Shown: piece after piece, positions 35,336-44,027 of the stretch
Numbering within the stretch: the stretch's first letter is position 1
How the letters are laid out: every line of letters starts with the position of its first letter
Made by a program: the position numbers and the translations under genes
DNA from: Myxococcaceae bacterium
GTDB taxonomy: Bacteria; Myxococcota; Myxococcia; Myxococcales; Myxococcaceae
Length of the DNA: 64,000 bases
Direction of reading: 5' to 3'
Assembly (NCBI GenBank): GCA_019694575.1
Contig: JAIBBR010000002.1
Location: forward strand, 31,350 to 95,349
Notes under the pieces: generated by a model
Told to the model about the DNA's origin: nothing
Seen by the model: the letters and a program-made list of their open reading frames with translations, nothing else
The model's database searches: none

Positions 35336-36667
35336 ATGTCTAACGTGTTAGGGTGTGAAAAAATGACGGAACAAGTGCCTCCTGGCCCGATGACTGACGC
35401 CGTAACCGGCGGTCAGGGCTTGGCAATGAAGCTCAAGCTGGTGGTGGTGTCGGGCCCTGATTTTGGGCGTGAAATTGTTCTCGAACCGGGAACCTACCGC
35501 GTCGGCAAAGACGAAGGCCTCGAGCTGACGTTGCAAGACAGCACCGTGTCGCGGCTGCACCTGGTGTTGGAGGTGCTCGAGAAAACGGTGCGGGTGAAAG
35601 ACGCCGGCTCACGCAATGGCTCATTCTACGGCGAGACCAAATTTTCACAGATTGAAGCGCAGCCGCTGGCGGTCATTCGCATTGGCCGCACCGAGTTGAA
35701 ATTTTTGCCAGCCAACCAGGCCGCGCCGCGCTTGCCGCCCTCGACCAAAGAACGTTTCGGCGGTTTGGTGGGCAAGAGCTTGAAGATGCGCGAGATGTTC
35801 GCCTTGCTCGAGCGCGTCGCTCCCACTGAAGCCGACATTTACATTCGGGGCGAAACCGGCACGGGTAAAGAAGTGTGCGCTGAAGCCGTGCACAAAAACA
35901 GCCCCCGTGCATCGGGCCCCTTTGTGGTGTGCGACTTGGCGTCGGTGGCGCCGAACCTTTTCGAGTCTGAATTGTTCGGCCACGTGAAGGGCTCGTACAC
36001 GGGCGCGCAGAGTGACCGCGCGGGTGCCTTCGAACGCGCGCACCGGGGCACGTTGTTTCTCGACGAAGTGGGCGAGCTGGCGGCCGACATTCAGCCGCGC
36101 TTGCTGCGTTTTTTGGAGCGCCGTCAGGTGAAGCGGGTGGGCAGCAACGAGTGGAAAGAAGTCGACGTGCGGGTCATCGCCGCGACCCATCGAGACTTAG
36201 AGGCCGAAGTGAAGGCTGGCCGTTTTCGCGAAGACTTGTACCACCGGCTCTCGGTCATTACGCTCGAATTGCCTCCGCTGCGCGACCGGTCTGAAGACAT
36301 TTTGCCGCTGGTCGACGAGATGTTGTTGAAAATGGGTAAACCTCCGAGCGAGCTCTCGGCTGAAACGCGGGCGTTGCTCACCGCGCACCGCTGGCCGGGC
36401 AATGTGCGCGAATTGCGCAACGTGGTCGAGCGCGCGCTCTATGTCGGCACCGCCGACTTGGCCGCTGAAAAAAGCCAAGCGCCGGGTGGCGGTACGAATA
36501 TTTCGTTCAAAGACGCCAAGGAGCGTTTGGTAAACGCCTTCGAGCACGACTATTTGAAGGCCCTGTTGGCCCGCTGTGGAGGCAACGTCACCGCCGCCGC
36601 CCGCGAAGCCGGTTTGGACCGCGTGCATTTGCACCGGTTGATTAAAAAACACGGAATTTCGAATTGA
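35336..36667 (+). CDS. FHA-domain sigma54-dependent transcriptional activator
   Basis: The N-terminal FHA domain (~33-123; YRVGKDEGLELTLQDSTVSRLHLVLE, DAGSRNGSF) is followed by an AAA+ sigma54-interaction domain with Walker A GETGTGKE (172-179), a variant loop GSYTGA (219-224) in place of GAFTGA, Walker B GTLFLDEV (238-245), the R-finger region and WPGNVRELRNVVERAL. The C-terminus has a Fis-type helix-turn-helix (CGGNVTAAAREAGLDRVHLHRLIKKHGI). It would read phosphothreonine signals from Ser/Thr kinases and open sigma54 promoters. The ATG at 35336 has AAAGGG six bases before. The next gene overlaps its stop by one base. Confidence 0.95.
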   Translation: MSNVLGCEKMTEQVPPGPMTDAVTGGQGLAMKLKLVVVSGPDFGREIVLEPGTYRVGKDEGLELTLQDSTVSRLHLVLEVLEKTVRVKDAGSRNGSFYGETKFSQIEAQPLAVIRIGRTELKFLPANQAAPRLPPSTKERFGGLVGKSLKMREMFALLERVAPTEADIYIRGETGTGKEVCAEAVHKNSPRASGPFVVCDLASVAPNLFESELFGHVKGSYTGAQSDRAGAFERAHRGTLFLDEVGELAADIQPRLLRFLERRQVKRVGSNEWKEVDVRVIAATHRDLEAEVKAGRFREDLYHRLSVITLELPPLRDRSEDILPLVDEMLLKMGKPPSELSAETRALLTAHRWPGNVRELRNVVERALYVGTADLAAEKSQAPGGGTNISFKDAKERLVNAFEHDYLKALLARCGGNVTAAAREAGLDRVHLHRLIKKHGISN

Positions 36668-37353
36668 TGACCACCCTGCCCATGGCGAGCGCGTTGTGCC
36701 TGTTGCTCGCCGCGGGGCAAATGCAAGACGACTTGGCTGAAGCCGAGAATCTGCTGCAGGCCTTCAAGTACGAGAAGGCCGTGGTGGTGCTTTCGCAGGC
36801 CCTGTCACGCTCTGATTCAACGGGTGCTGAACGCGCCAAGGCTTATGCGCTGATTGGGGTCGGCTATTTTCAGATGGACGACGAGCGGCAGGCGCGTGCC
36901 GCATTCAAAGAGGCAGTCGTGCTGAACAAAGACGTCACCTTGCCTCCGTTGACCAGCCCCAAAATCACCCGGGTCTTTGAGCGCATCAAGTCTGAGACGT
37001 TGCCCAAGCCTCGGTTGGTTGAGCCCCGCCCTCAGGTGGGCAATGCCGACGCGGGCACGCAGGTGGCGGTGTTCTCGACTGACGCGGGCATACCCGGGCC
37101 GTTGCCGCAAGCCGAGCATTCGTACATACCTTTGGTGGTGGGGTCGGCGGTGGCCGCGGCCGCTGCAGGCACGGCGGTGTATTTCGGCATGACTGCGCGC
37201 AGCAAAGAAGAAGAGAGCCGCCGGCAAGAGTGGGTTGACGACTCGCAAGCCGTTTACCGCCAGGCCCAAGACAACGCCACCGCGGCCTATGCGTTGATTG
37301 GCGTGGCCGCGGGCAGCCTGGCCGCCGGCGTGGTGGTGACGTTCGCGTTTTAG
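36667..37353 (+). CDS. TPR-containing membrane protein, partner of FHA activator
   Basis: A 228-residue protein with a signal-like N-terminus (MASALCLLLAAGQ), a TPR-like section (ENLLQAFKYEKAVVVLSQAL, YALIGVGYFQMDDERQARAAFKEAVVLNKDVTLPP) and two membrane helices at the C-terminus (PLVVGSAVAAAAAGTAVYFG and YALIGVAAGSLAAGVVVTFAF) around a charged stretch. The layout is common in myxobacterial proteins coupled to kinases or FHA regulators. The TGATG overlap with the activator indicates translational coupling. It meets the convergent kinase gene with overlapping stop codons. Confidence 0.75.
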   Translation: MTTLPMASALCLLLAAGQMQDDLAEAENLLQAFKYEKAVVVLSQALSRSDSTGAERAKAYALIGVGYFQMDDERQARAAFKEAVVLNKDVTLPPLTSPKITRVFERIKSETLPKPRLVEPRPQVGNADAGTQVAVFSTDAGIPGPLPQAEHSYIPLVVGSAVAAAAAGTAVYFGMTARSKEEESRRQEWVDDSQAVYRQAQDNATAAYALIGVAAGSLAAGVVVTFAF

Positions 37354-39018
37354 CTACCGGGTCAGGTCGACTTCGAGCACAAAGGTTTTGCCGCCGCGAA
37401 TCTCGACGGGGAACTGGCGCGACACTTTGAGCTGCGCGTTCACCAGCGTCACGCTGTGGCGCCCAGTGCTCAGCGTGCGCGGGCTGATGGGGGTCAGGCC
37501 CACGGGGCGCTTGTCGATCAGCACTTCAGCCCATGGGTGCACCCGAATGACCAGGGTGCCTGTCTTGGGCAACACGGGTTTGGGTTTGACGGTTGGGTTG
37601 CCTGCGTCGCGGGGGGCCACCGGCGGCTCAATGCCCGCGTCGGGCTCTTCGAGCGGCGGGGTACCGGCGTCGGGCGGGCCCAGAAACACCGTGGGCAATT
37701 TGCCCAACCCGCTGTCGGGGCGTGGGGGGCTAACGGTCGCGGCGTCGCCGGTTTGGGGGCGTGCGCCGGTCGATGAAGAGGGCAAAGCCCACCACAACAC
37801 GGCCGCTCCCGCGGCGAGCGCGAGTGCCAAGACGTAGGTCAACGGCCTGCGAAAAAACGAAGGGCGCAGCAGCGTCTGTTGCGAAACGCTCAGCGCTGGT
37901 TCTGAGGTGTCGGCGCGCGGCGGCCGCAGGGGCTTGGTGGGTTCAGGGTTATCGTCACCCAGGGCGCGGGTGGCGTGCGGGTCGACCAAGTCGACGGTAG
38001 GAGCGACCAGCGCTTTGGGTGGTTTGTTCTCGGCCGCGGGCAACAGGGCTTCGAGGTAGACCGCCACGTTGCTGTTGGTGATTTTTTCGTGTTGGGCAAA
38101 CGCCGCCAAGTCATGCCCCAGCGCGCGGGCGTCGGGGTAGCGCTGTGAAAGCTCGCGGGCCATGGCCCGGGCGACGATTTGCTCGAGCTTTGCCGGCACG
38201 TCGGCGCGCAAGCTGCCCATGAGGCTCTTGGGGTCATAGAGCACGCTGTGAATCAGCTCGGCGTCGTTCTGGTGGCGAAACGGCACGCTGCCGGTCACCA
38301 ATTCATAGAGCACGATGCCCAGTGCGTAAATGTCGGCCCGCCGGTCAATCGGCTTGCTCATGAATTGCTCGGGCGACATGTATGAGAGCTTGCCTTTGAA
38401 GGTGCCGGGTCGCGTGCTCGAAATGGCATTGGCGGCGCGGGCGATGCCGAAGTCGACCACTTTGGTCATGCCCGAATACGAAACGAGCAAGTTGTCGGGC
38501 GAGACGTCGCGGTGAATCAGCCCCATGGGTTGGCCGCGCGGGTCTTTGGCTTCGTGTGCGTGATGCAGGCCTTCGCAGGCGTCGGCGAGAATGCGGGCCA
38601 CGATGCCGAGGGGAATTTGGGTTTTGTCTTCTTGCGCACGGCGGAGCAAGGCGCGCAGCGAGTGGCCATGCACGTGCTCCATCACCAGAAAATAATTTCC
38701 GGTGTCTTCGCCCAGCTCGAAGATTTGCACCAGGTTCGGGTGATTGAGCAGCGCCGCGTAGCGTGCTTCGTTCAAGAACATCTCGACGAAAGCGGGGTCG
38801 GTGGCGAGGTGCGGCAGAATTTTTTTTACCACCAAGTCTTTTTGAAAACCCGCGGGCCCCGTCTGTCGTGCGAGCCACACTTCAGCCATGCCTCCCACCG
38901 CGAGGCGGGAGTGCAAGGTGTATCGGCCGACGGCAACACCGCCGATGGAAGGCTTGGTGGTCAAGAGATGTAGTATTTCGGCGCACGCGCCATGGTGTCT
39001 AGCTGCCGATGTAGGCAT
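37354..39018 (-). CDS. Ser/Thr protein kinase with C-terminal PEGA domain
   Basis: A complete Hanks kinase domain: AVGGMAEVWLARQTGPAGF, lysine in LVVKKIL, HRDVSPDN, VVDFGIARA, GKLSYMSPEQ. A Pro-rich linker leads to one membrane helix (LTYVLALALAAGAAVLWWAL), a further Pro/Asp/Gly-rich stretch and a PEGA domain (TLVIRVHPWAEVLIDKRPVGLTPISPRTLSTGRHSVTLVN) that is probably periplasmic and may touch cell-wall or surface ligands. The start is uncertain: 39018 gives ~30 residues before the kinase; 39093 is the longest option. It is similar in sequence and order to the divergent kinase at 39278, suggesting an inverted ancient duplication. Confidence 0.88.
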   Translation of the reverse strand: MPTSAARHHGACAEILHLLTTKPSIGGVAVGRYTLHSRLAVGGMAEVWLARQTGPAGFQKDLVVKKILPHLATDPAFVEMFLNEARYAALLNHPNLVQIFELGEDTGNYFLVMEHVHGHSLRALLRRAQEDKTQIPLGIVARILADACEGLHHAHEAKDPRGQPMGLIHRDVSPDNLLVSYSGMTKVVDFGIARAANAISSTRPGTFKGKLSYMSPEQFMSKPIDRRADIYALGIVLYELVTGSVPFRHQNDAELIHSVLYDPKSLMGSLRADVPAKLEQIVARAMARELSQRYPDARALGHDLAAFAQHEKITNSNVAVYLEALLPAAENKPPKALVAPTVDLVDPHATRALGDDNPEPTKPLRPPRADTSEPALSVSQQTLLRPSFFRRPLTYVLALALAAGAAVLWWALPSSSTGARPQTGDAATVSPPRPDSGLGKLPTVFLGPPDAGTPPLEEPDAGIEPPVAPRDAGNPTVKPKPVLPKTGTLVIRVHPWAEVLIDKRPVGLTPISPRTLSTGRHSVTLVNAQLKVSRQFPVEIRGGKTFVLEVDLTR

Positions 39019-39277
39019 CGCCGTGTACGCGCGCAAGCGCTGCGATGTTTCGTCAAGTTTTCCCTTCGAGAGAATGCGGGTCGGTGCACGCACGTACCTT
39101 TATGTTTGGTGAGATCCAAAATTTTGGTGTTAGTCTCGTCTGCCCCTATGAAGCCGCGTGACGATCGCAGTGGAGATGATCGGTGGGGTGCTACAAAGTA
39201 CGCGGTTGTCGCTGCTCAAAATAGTTAAACAAAAGTGATTCGCCCGCTTCGGGCGCCGTTATGATGGGCCGGCTGGA

Positions 39278-41068
39278 ATGGACCAAATCAACAAATACCA
39301 GCTCGTCAGAAAAATCGCGCAAGGCGGTATGGCGGAAGTTTTTCTGGGACGAGTGACGGGACCACACGGTTTCGAAAAAGCCGTGGTCGTCAAGCGCATG
39401 CTGCCTGATCTCGCGAGTGATCCAGGCTGCGTGGAAATGTTTCTTTCCGAAGCGCGCGTGTCGGCGAAGTTGAGCCACCCGAACATCGTTCAAATTTTCG
39501 ATTTCGGTGAGGCGAACGGCGCGTACTTCATCGCGATGGAATATATCGACGGGCCGAATTTGCGCGCCGTCGTGCGGCGGGCGAAGGGTCTGTCGCCCGG
39601 CGTGGTAGCGAAGTTGATTTCATTGGCGTGTGAAGGTTTGGCGTACGCCCACGATTTCGTCGACCCCATCAACGGTCGCTCGCTCGGGCTGATTCACCGT
39701 GACGTCAGCCCTGAAAACATCATGCTCACCCGCCAGGGAGCGCTGAAGCTCGTCGACTTCGGCATTGTCAAGGCCGCGAGCGAGATGAACAAGACGCGCG
39801 TCGGCACGGTCAAGGGCAAAGTCGCGTACATGGCGCCCGAGCAGATTCGTGGCGAAGTGCTCGACCGCCGCACTGACATTTACGCGCTCGGCGTGTCGTG
39901 CTTCGAGTTGCTCACCGGCCACCGCCCGCACGAGCTGCAAAACGAGATCGCAATGATGCACGCGATTCTCACTGAGCCTCCTGCGCGGCTGTCGATTTAC
40001 CGGCAAGACGTGCCCGACGGTTTGCAGAAGATCATCGACAAAGCGCTCTCGAAGAAACGTGAAGAGCGTTATTCGAGCTGCCGCGAGCTGCAGAGCGATC
40101 TCGATCGTTTCTTGGCCCGTCTTTCGACACAGGTGGGTACGCCCGAGCTTTCTGAAATTGCCAACCGGGTCATGGCGGCCAATGCGTCGCTCACTCCGGC
40201 GCCTCCCGCCGGCGCGATGATGTCGCCGCCGCCGCGGGCTGAGGCGGTGGCCGAAGTCGAAGTGTCGAGTGATCAAATGCGGCCGCCGCCGCAATTTCGC
40301 TCAGGCGCCTTGACCACGCCAATGGCGCAAGGCAGCAGCGCGATGCCTCCCAAGGCCACGCCGCAGCCGATCGCCGAGCCTCGCACGGTCATGGCGAGTG
40401 CGGTTGACCCACTCGATGACGGGCTCGACGACGGTCTCGACGACGGTCTCGACGAAGTGCCGCAGAAAAAAGGCAAGGCTCCCCAAAGCGGTGGTGGTGC
40501 CGCGCGCATCGCCATTTTAGTGGTGGTGGCGATGGGCTTGGTGGTCGGCGGCATTGTGTTGATGGTCACCATGTCGTCTGACCCCTCGACAGGCAGCGGT
40601 AAAATCGAAAAAGGCACCGCCAAAGCAGCGCTGAACATTGAATGCAACCTGCCGTGCAAGGTGCGCATCAACCAGAAGCAAGTGGGCGACAGCAAAGAAC
40701 CGATGCAGAGCGTGCGCGCCAGTGACCTTGACCCCAAAGCGTCACGCATCGAAGTCTTCAACGAAAACATTAAGTTTGGTGAAATTCCGTCGTTCAGCAA
40801 AACTATCAGCCAGACGCTGAAGGCGGGTGAGAACGGCACCCTGAAGTTGACCATCAAGACGGGCAAAGTCGATTTCTCGAAAATTCCCGAGGGCACCACG
40901 GTGATTGTCAGTGGCAAGACGCTGGGCAAAACCCCACTTGCCGTGACTGAGATGTTCGAAGGGCCTCACCTCTTCGAGTTGGTGAATACCGCCAAAAAAG
41001 GCGTCGCCGACAAGTCTTTCGAGTTCAGCGTCGTGCCTGATGTGACGACGACAATGTCACCTCCGTAG
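39278..41068 (+). CDS. Ser/Thr protein kinase with PEGA-like C-terminus
   Basis: A 596-residue kinase. AQGGMAEVFLGRVTGPHGF, VVVKRMLP, HRDVSPEN (HRD 140-142), LVDFGIVKA (DFG 160-162) and GKVAYMAPEQ show a functional catalytic domain. The linker contains a perfect threefold repeat of DDGL (at ~40415-40450 in DNA, GACGACGGTCTC units). After the membrane helix (~408-428, IAILVVVAMGLVVGGIVLMV) comes a ~150-residue extracytoplasmic part with PEGA-like VSGKTLGKTPLAVTEMFEGPHLFELV. It resembles the divergent kinase 260 bases away in both sequence and layout. A terminator separates it from the next operon. Confidence 0.92.
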   Translation: MDQINKYQLVRKIAQGGMAEVFLGRVTGPHGFEKAVVVKRMLPDLASDPGCVEMFLSEARVSAKLSHPNIVQIFDFGEANGAYFIAMEYIDGPNLRAVVRRAKGLSPGVVAKLISLACEGLAYAHDFVDPINGRSLGLIHRDVSPENIMLTRQGALKLVDFGIVKAASEMNKTRVGTVKGKVAYMAPEQIRGEVLDRRTDIYALGVSCFELLTGHRPHELQNEIAMMHAILTEPPARLSIYRQDVPDGLQKIIDKALSKKREERYSSCRELQSDLDRFLARLSTQVGTPELSEIANRVMAANASLTPAPPAGAMMSPPPRAEAVAEVEVSSDQMRPPPQFRSGALTTPMAQGSSAMPPKATPQPIAEPRTVMASAVDPLDDGLDDGLDDGLDEVPQKKGKAPQSGGGAARIAILVVVAMGLVVGGIVLMVTMSSDPSTGSGKIEKGTAKAALNIECNLPCKVRINQKQVGDSKEPMQSVRASDLDPKASRIEVFNENIKFGEIPSFSKTISQTLKAGENGTLKLTIKTGKVDFSKIPEGTTVIVSGKTLGKTPLAVTEMFEGPHLFELVNTAKKGVADKSFEFSVVPDVTTTMSPP

Positions 41069-41127
41069 CGCCGAACGAAGATGAACGCCCCTTTGCCAAA
41101 GAAGGGGCCACAACAAAGGGGCATGAT

Positions 41128-41163
41128 CCGAGACGCGCAGTGCTGTCTCGGGCAATAATTTTT
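41128..41163 (+). terminator. Rho-independent terminator after kinase gene
   Basis: Stem CCGAGAC/GTCTCGG with a ten-base loop, followed by GCAATAATTTTT. Just upstream (41086-41121) a second pairing, GCCCCTTTG with CAAAGGGGC, could form an additional hairpin. Together they isolate the Roadblock operon from the kinase gene. Confidence 0.75.
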
Positions 41164-41271
41164 GGCGTCCACATATGAACGAGTCATAGTGCGCCGTTTG
41201 TCTACGGCTGCACCTAGAGCTGTGAGCGGTCTTTTGTAGGCAAAGGGTCTTTCTTTGGAAGGAGAGTTGGT

Positions 41272-41589
41272 ATGCAACTGAATGCCGTCCTTGCGGAGCT
41301 CAAGGGAGTCAAGGGAGTCGCCCGCGCGGACCCTGCAGGTAATGTTCAAGAGGTCGCAGGACAGGTCGATGGTGAGACCACCTGCGCAGTGGCGGTAATG
41401 TGCATTCCGCAACTGGAAGGCGGCGGTGGGTTGCTGCAGCTGGGGTCAGTGCAGGGCTTCGCCATCATTTCGGAAAAGTCATCGATGGTGCTGATGCGCA
41501 CCAAGGCGGGGGTCATGGTTGCCATGGCCGATGCCAAGGTGGCTCCTGACAACGTGCTGCGCCGTTTGGCGACGCTGGGAGGTCGGTAA
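41272..41589 (+). CDS. Small Roadblock/LC7-like protein
   Basis: A 105-residue single-domain protein with Roadblock/LC7-like order: helix LNAVLAELKGVKGVARADPAG, strands AVAVMCIPQLEGGG, QGFAIISEKSSMVLMRTKAGVMVAMADAKVA and a closing helix NVLRRLATLG. Roadblock proteins such as MglB act as dimeric regulators or GAPs for small Ras-like GTPases in bacteria, but no GTPase gene lies beside it. AAGGAGAG seven bases upstream is the best ribosome-binding site in this part of the window. The next gene, also Roadblock-like, starts three bases after its stop. Confidence 0.7.
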   Translation: MQLNAVLAELKGVKGVARADPAGNVQEVAGQVDGETTCAVAVMCIPQLEGGGGLLQLGSVQGFAIISEKSSMVLMRTKAGVMVAMADAKVAPDNVLRRLATLGGR

Positions 41590-41592
41590 TTC

Positions 41593-42294
41593 ATGAAAGA
41601 CATTCTCGATAAACTGTTGGCTGTCGAAGGCGTGACGGCGTGCGCCGTATTCGACACCTCGGACGCTTGCGTGGCATGCCACGGCCCGAGCGCTTTCGAA
41701 CCGATTCTGTTCGGCAAGGTGATGAGCGAGTTCCAAGAGGCGCTCAACTTCTTCCGCTCTATTGACCCGGGCGCTACCGTGCAATCGCTCTTTGCCCGCT
41801 TCGACGAAGGTTTCGTCGACGTGCGTTGGGTCGACAAGCATTCGATTTTGGTGATGGGCTCGAACACCGCCAACCCGGCAATGGTCACGGTCGGTATGAA
41901 CGTGGCGGCGCTGAAGTTGTCGAAATCGCTGGCTGAACCAGGCGGTGGCGGAGGCATGGCCACGGGCTCGGGCCCTGTCGTTACTGGCACGCCGGTGGGC
42001 GACAGCTCGCACGGCCGCAGCTTGTCGTTGTCGGTCAGCCCGCACCCCACCAACCAACCGATTCCCGCTGACGCGGTGGGTTTGTCGACGGTGAACACGA
42101 TGGTGAAGTCGCTCGCCAAGCAGCTTGGGCCCTTCGCGAAAATCATCGTCAAAGAAGAGCTCACCAAGCTGGGTGCCACCGCGCACACCATTGGCCGGGC
42201 TCAGTTCGAAGACTTGATCAACATTTGCGCCAAGCGCGTTGCTGACCCGGGCAAGCGCCGCGAGTTCATTAATGAGGTTAGAGGCACCCGTTGA
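41593..42294 (+). CDS. Roadblock-like protein with C-terminal helical domain
   Basis: The N-terminal ~115 residues look like a second Roadblock domain (KDILDKLLAVEGVTACAVFDTSDACVAC, FVDVRWVDKHSILVMGSNTANPAMVTVGMNVAALKL). A flexible Gly/Thr/Ser linker follows, then a ~75-residue helical domain (VNTMVKSLAKQLGPFAKIIVKEELTKLGATAHTIGRAQFEDLINICAKRVADPGKRREFINEV) like those found after kinases or response regulators, where it may mediate oligomerisation. It overlaps the kinase gene by four bases, so the products are likely made in fixed ratio. Confidence 0.7.
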   Translation: MKDILDKLLAVEGVTACAVFDTSDACVACHGPSAFEPILFGKVMSEFQEALNFFRSIDPGATVQSLFARFDEGFVDVRWVDKHSILVMGSNTANPAMVTVGMNVAALKLSKSLAEPGGGGGMATGSGPVVTGTPVGDSSHGRSLSLSVSPHPTNQPIPADAVGLSTVNTMVKSLAKQLGPFAKIIVKEELTKLGATAHTIGRAQFEDLINICAKRVADPGKRREFINEVRGTR

Positions 42295-44015
42295 GCCAAA
42301 GCGTGGTCCAGACTGCTCAATACAACGGTAGGCGCGTTGGCAACTACCTGTTGGAAACGGCGCTTGGGTCAGGCGGCGAGGGAAGTGTGTTTCTCGCTCG
42401 CGACCTGGTGTTGCGCCGCAGCGTGGCGGTCAAAGTACTGCGCAGCTTGGGTGAAGTTCCCGGAGGGGGGCCCGATGTTCAGGTGCTCGAGGAGGCGCGG
42501 CTCATTGCCCTGCTTGATCACCCGAACATCGTGCGGGTGATGCATGTCGAATTGGCTGACGACACGTGGTTCGTGATCATGGAAATGCTCGATGGCGGCA
42601 GCCTCGATTCGGTGGTCACCCGCACGGGGCCGTTTGGTGCGCAAGACGCGCTTTCGTACACGGCGCAAATCGCCGATGCGCTTTCGCACGCGCATGAAAT
42701 CGGCATCATTCACCGTGACGTGAAGCCAAAGAACCTGCTCGTCTCGAAAGAAGGCGGGTGGATCAAACTCGCTGACTTTGGTCTCGCCAAGCCGCGCACC
42801 ACGATTAGCTTGGTGACGCGGGTGGGGGTGGTGGGTACCCCGCAATATCTGGCTCCCGAAGTGTGGGACGGCGCGCCCCACACCATCTCGAGCGACATTT
42901 ACAGCTTGGGCGGTTGTCTGCATTTCATGCTCACCGGCCGGGCCCCATTTCAGGGGTCGACCATCGAAGCGTTGAAGAAGCAGCATTTGCAGAAAACCCC
43001 GCCTGTGGTGAAGCAAGTGCCTCCGGCGGTGGCGGGGTTGTTGCGCGCGTGTTTGGCGAAACGGCCTGAACAGCGGCCGGCCAACGCGTATGAAGTGCTC
43101 GACGAAGTGCAGCGCATTCTGCACGCGGTCGGTGGAGAGCGCCGCCGTTCTCGCTCTTCGTCAGCGGCCACGCGCCAGCGCAAGCAGCGCTCGACGTCGT
43201 CGAAGTTGGTGGCTGCCATGCAGTGGCGTGCGGGCGAAGAAGCGGTGATGAGCCTGCCGACGTTGTCAAATGCTGCCGACCGGTTGTCGAAAGTGTTGAT
43301 GTCGGGAGTGAACTTTACCCGACTGTCGGGGCCCTATTCGCTCTCGCTGCAAGCGGTGGCGAAGGAGGCGGTGAGCAAGAGCGACCGCCGCGTCGTTTAT
43401 GCCGGGTCAGTCGAGCTGAATTCATCGTCGCCGCGGCTGCTCACGGCGATGGCCGAATCGCTGCGTCACGAAGACGCGGGCCAGTCGGCTGATCGCTTGG
43501 TAGACGGTATTTTACGCCACCACGAGACCGCCGGCCGACCCATGGTGGAAATCGATTTGAACCGGCCGTGGAGCTTGGCTGACAGCGAAGACGTGGCTCA
43601 GCTCGAAAAAGCTTCGCGCGGGCGGGTGGCGTTCTTGGTACTCGACTCGTCGAGCGCGGCCTTGCCTTATTTTCAGAATGTCGAAGTGTCGGGCCTCACC
43701 GAAGAAGAGGCCCAGCGCTTCCCCGCCGCGTGGACCGCGCCGGTGACAAAGAATCAGGTGCACTGGTCTCCTGATGCCATTCGACTGGCGAAGTACTTCG
43801 CTGGCAATGGTCTTTTCATCGATACCGTTGTGCTGAACAGCGTGGGGGTAGCCATACGAGCTGAGATGGCAGTCGTAACCACTTGGTGTGTGATGGAAGT
43901 ACGCGCTCGGCGGACTCCCATCAAAGACTTGAGAGAGTTGCCGAGCGAACGTCGTCAACCTGAAGCCTGGCCAGATGCACAAACGTTGGACTTACTGAAG
44001 TCGATCCGATCGTAG
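42291..44015 (+). CDS. Ser/Thr kinase with unusual ATPase-like C-terminal half
   Basis: Residues ~18-280 form a complete soluble kinase: GSGGEGSVFLARDL, K48, HRDVKPKN (141-143), DFG (162-164), GTPQYLAPEVWDG. There is no membrane helix or PEGA tail. After an Arg/Ser-rich linker, residues ~315-574 form a second domain with a possible degenerate P-loop region (FTRLSGPYSLSLQAVAKEA), a Walker-B-like strand RVAFLVLDSSSA and GLTEEEAQRFPAAW, an arrangement recalling ExeA-type AAA ATPases but without the GKS/T. A TTG start overlaps the upstream stop. Kinase activity is likely; the C-terminal fold is a guess. Confidence 0.88.
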   Translation: MSQSVVQTAQYNGRRVGNYLLETALGSGGEGSVFLARDLVLRRSVAVKVLRSLGEVPGGGPDVQVLEEARLIALLDHPNIVRVMHVELADDTWFVIMEMLDGGSLDSVVTRTGPFGAQDALSYTAQIADALSHAHEIGIIHRDVKPKNLLVSKEGGWIKLADFGLAKPRTTISLVTRVGVVGTPQYLAPEVWDGAPHTISSDIYSLGGCLHFMLTGRAPFQGSTIEALKKQHLQKTPPVVKQVPPAVAGLLRACLAKRPEQRPANAYEVLDEVQRILHAVGGERRRSRSSSAATRQRKQRSTSSKLVAAMQWRAGEEAVMSLPTLSNAADRLSKVLMSGVNFTRLSGPYSLSLQAVAKEAVSKSDRRVVYAGSVELNSSSPRLLTAMAESLRHEDAGQSADRLVDGILRHHETAGRPMVEIDLNRPWSLADSEDVAQLEKASRGRVAFLVLDSSSAALPYFQNVEVSGLTEEEAQRFPAAWTAPVTKNQVHWSPDAIRLAKYFAGNGLFIDTVVLNSVGVAIRAEMAVVTTWCVMEVRARRTPIKDLRELPSERRQPEAWPDAQTLDLLKSIRS

Positions 44016-44027
44016 CTGGAGGATTAA

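Noticed and set aside
40415..40455. Tandem DNA repeat as a regulatory element
   Set aside because: It is an in-frame DDGL coding repeat inside the kinase linker.
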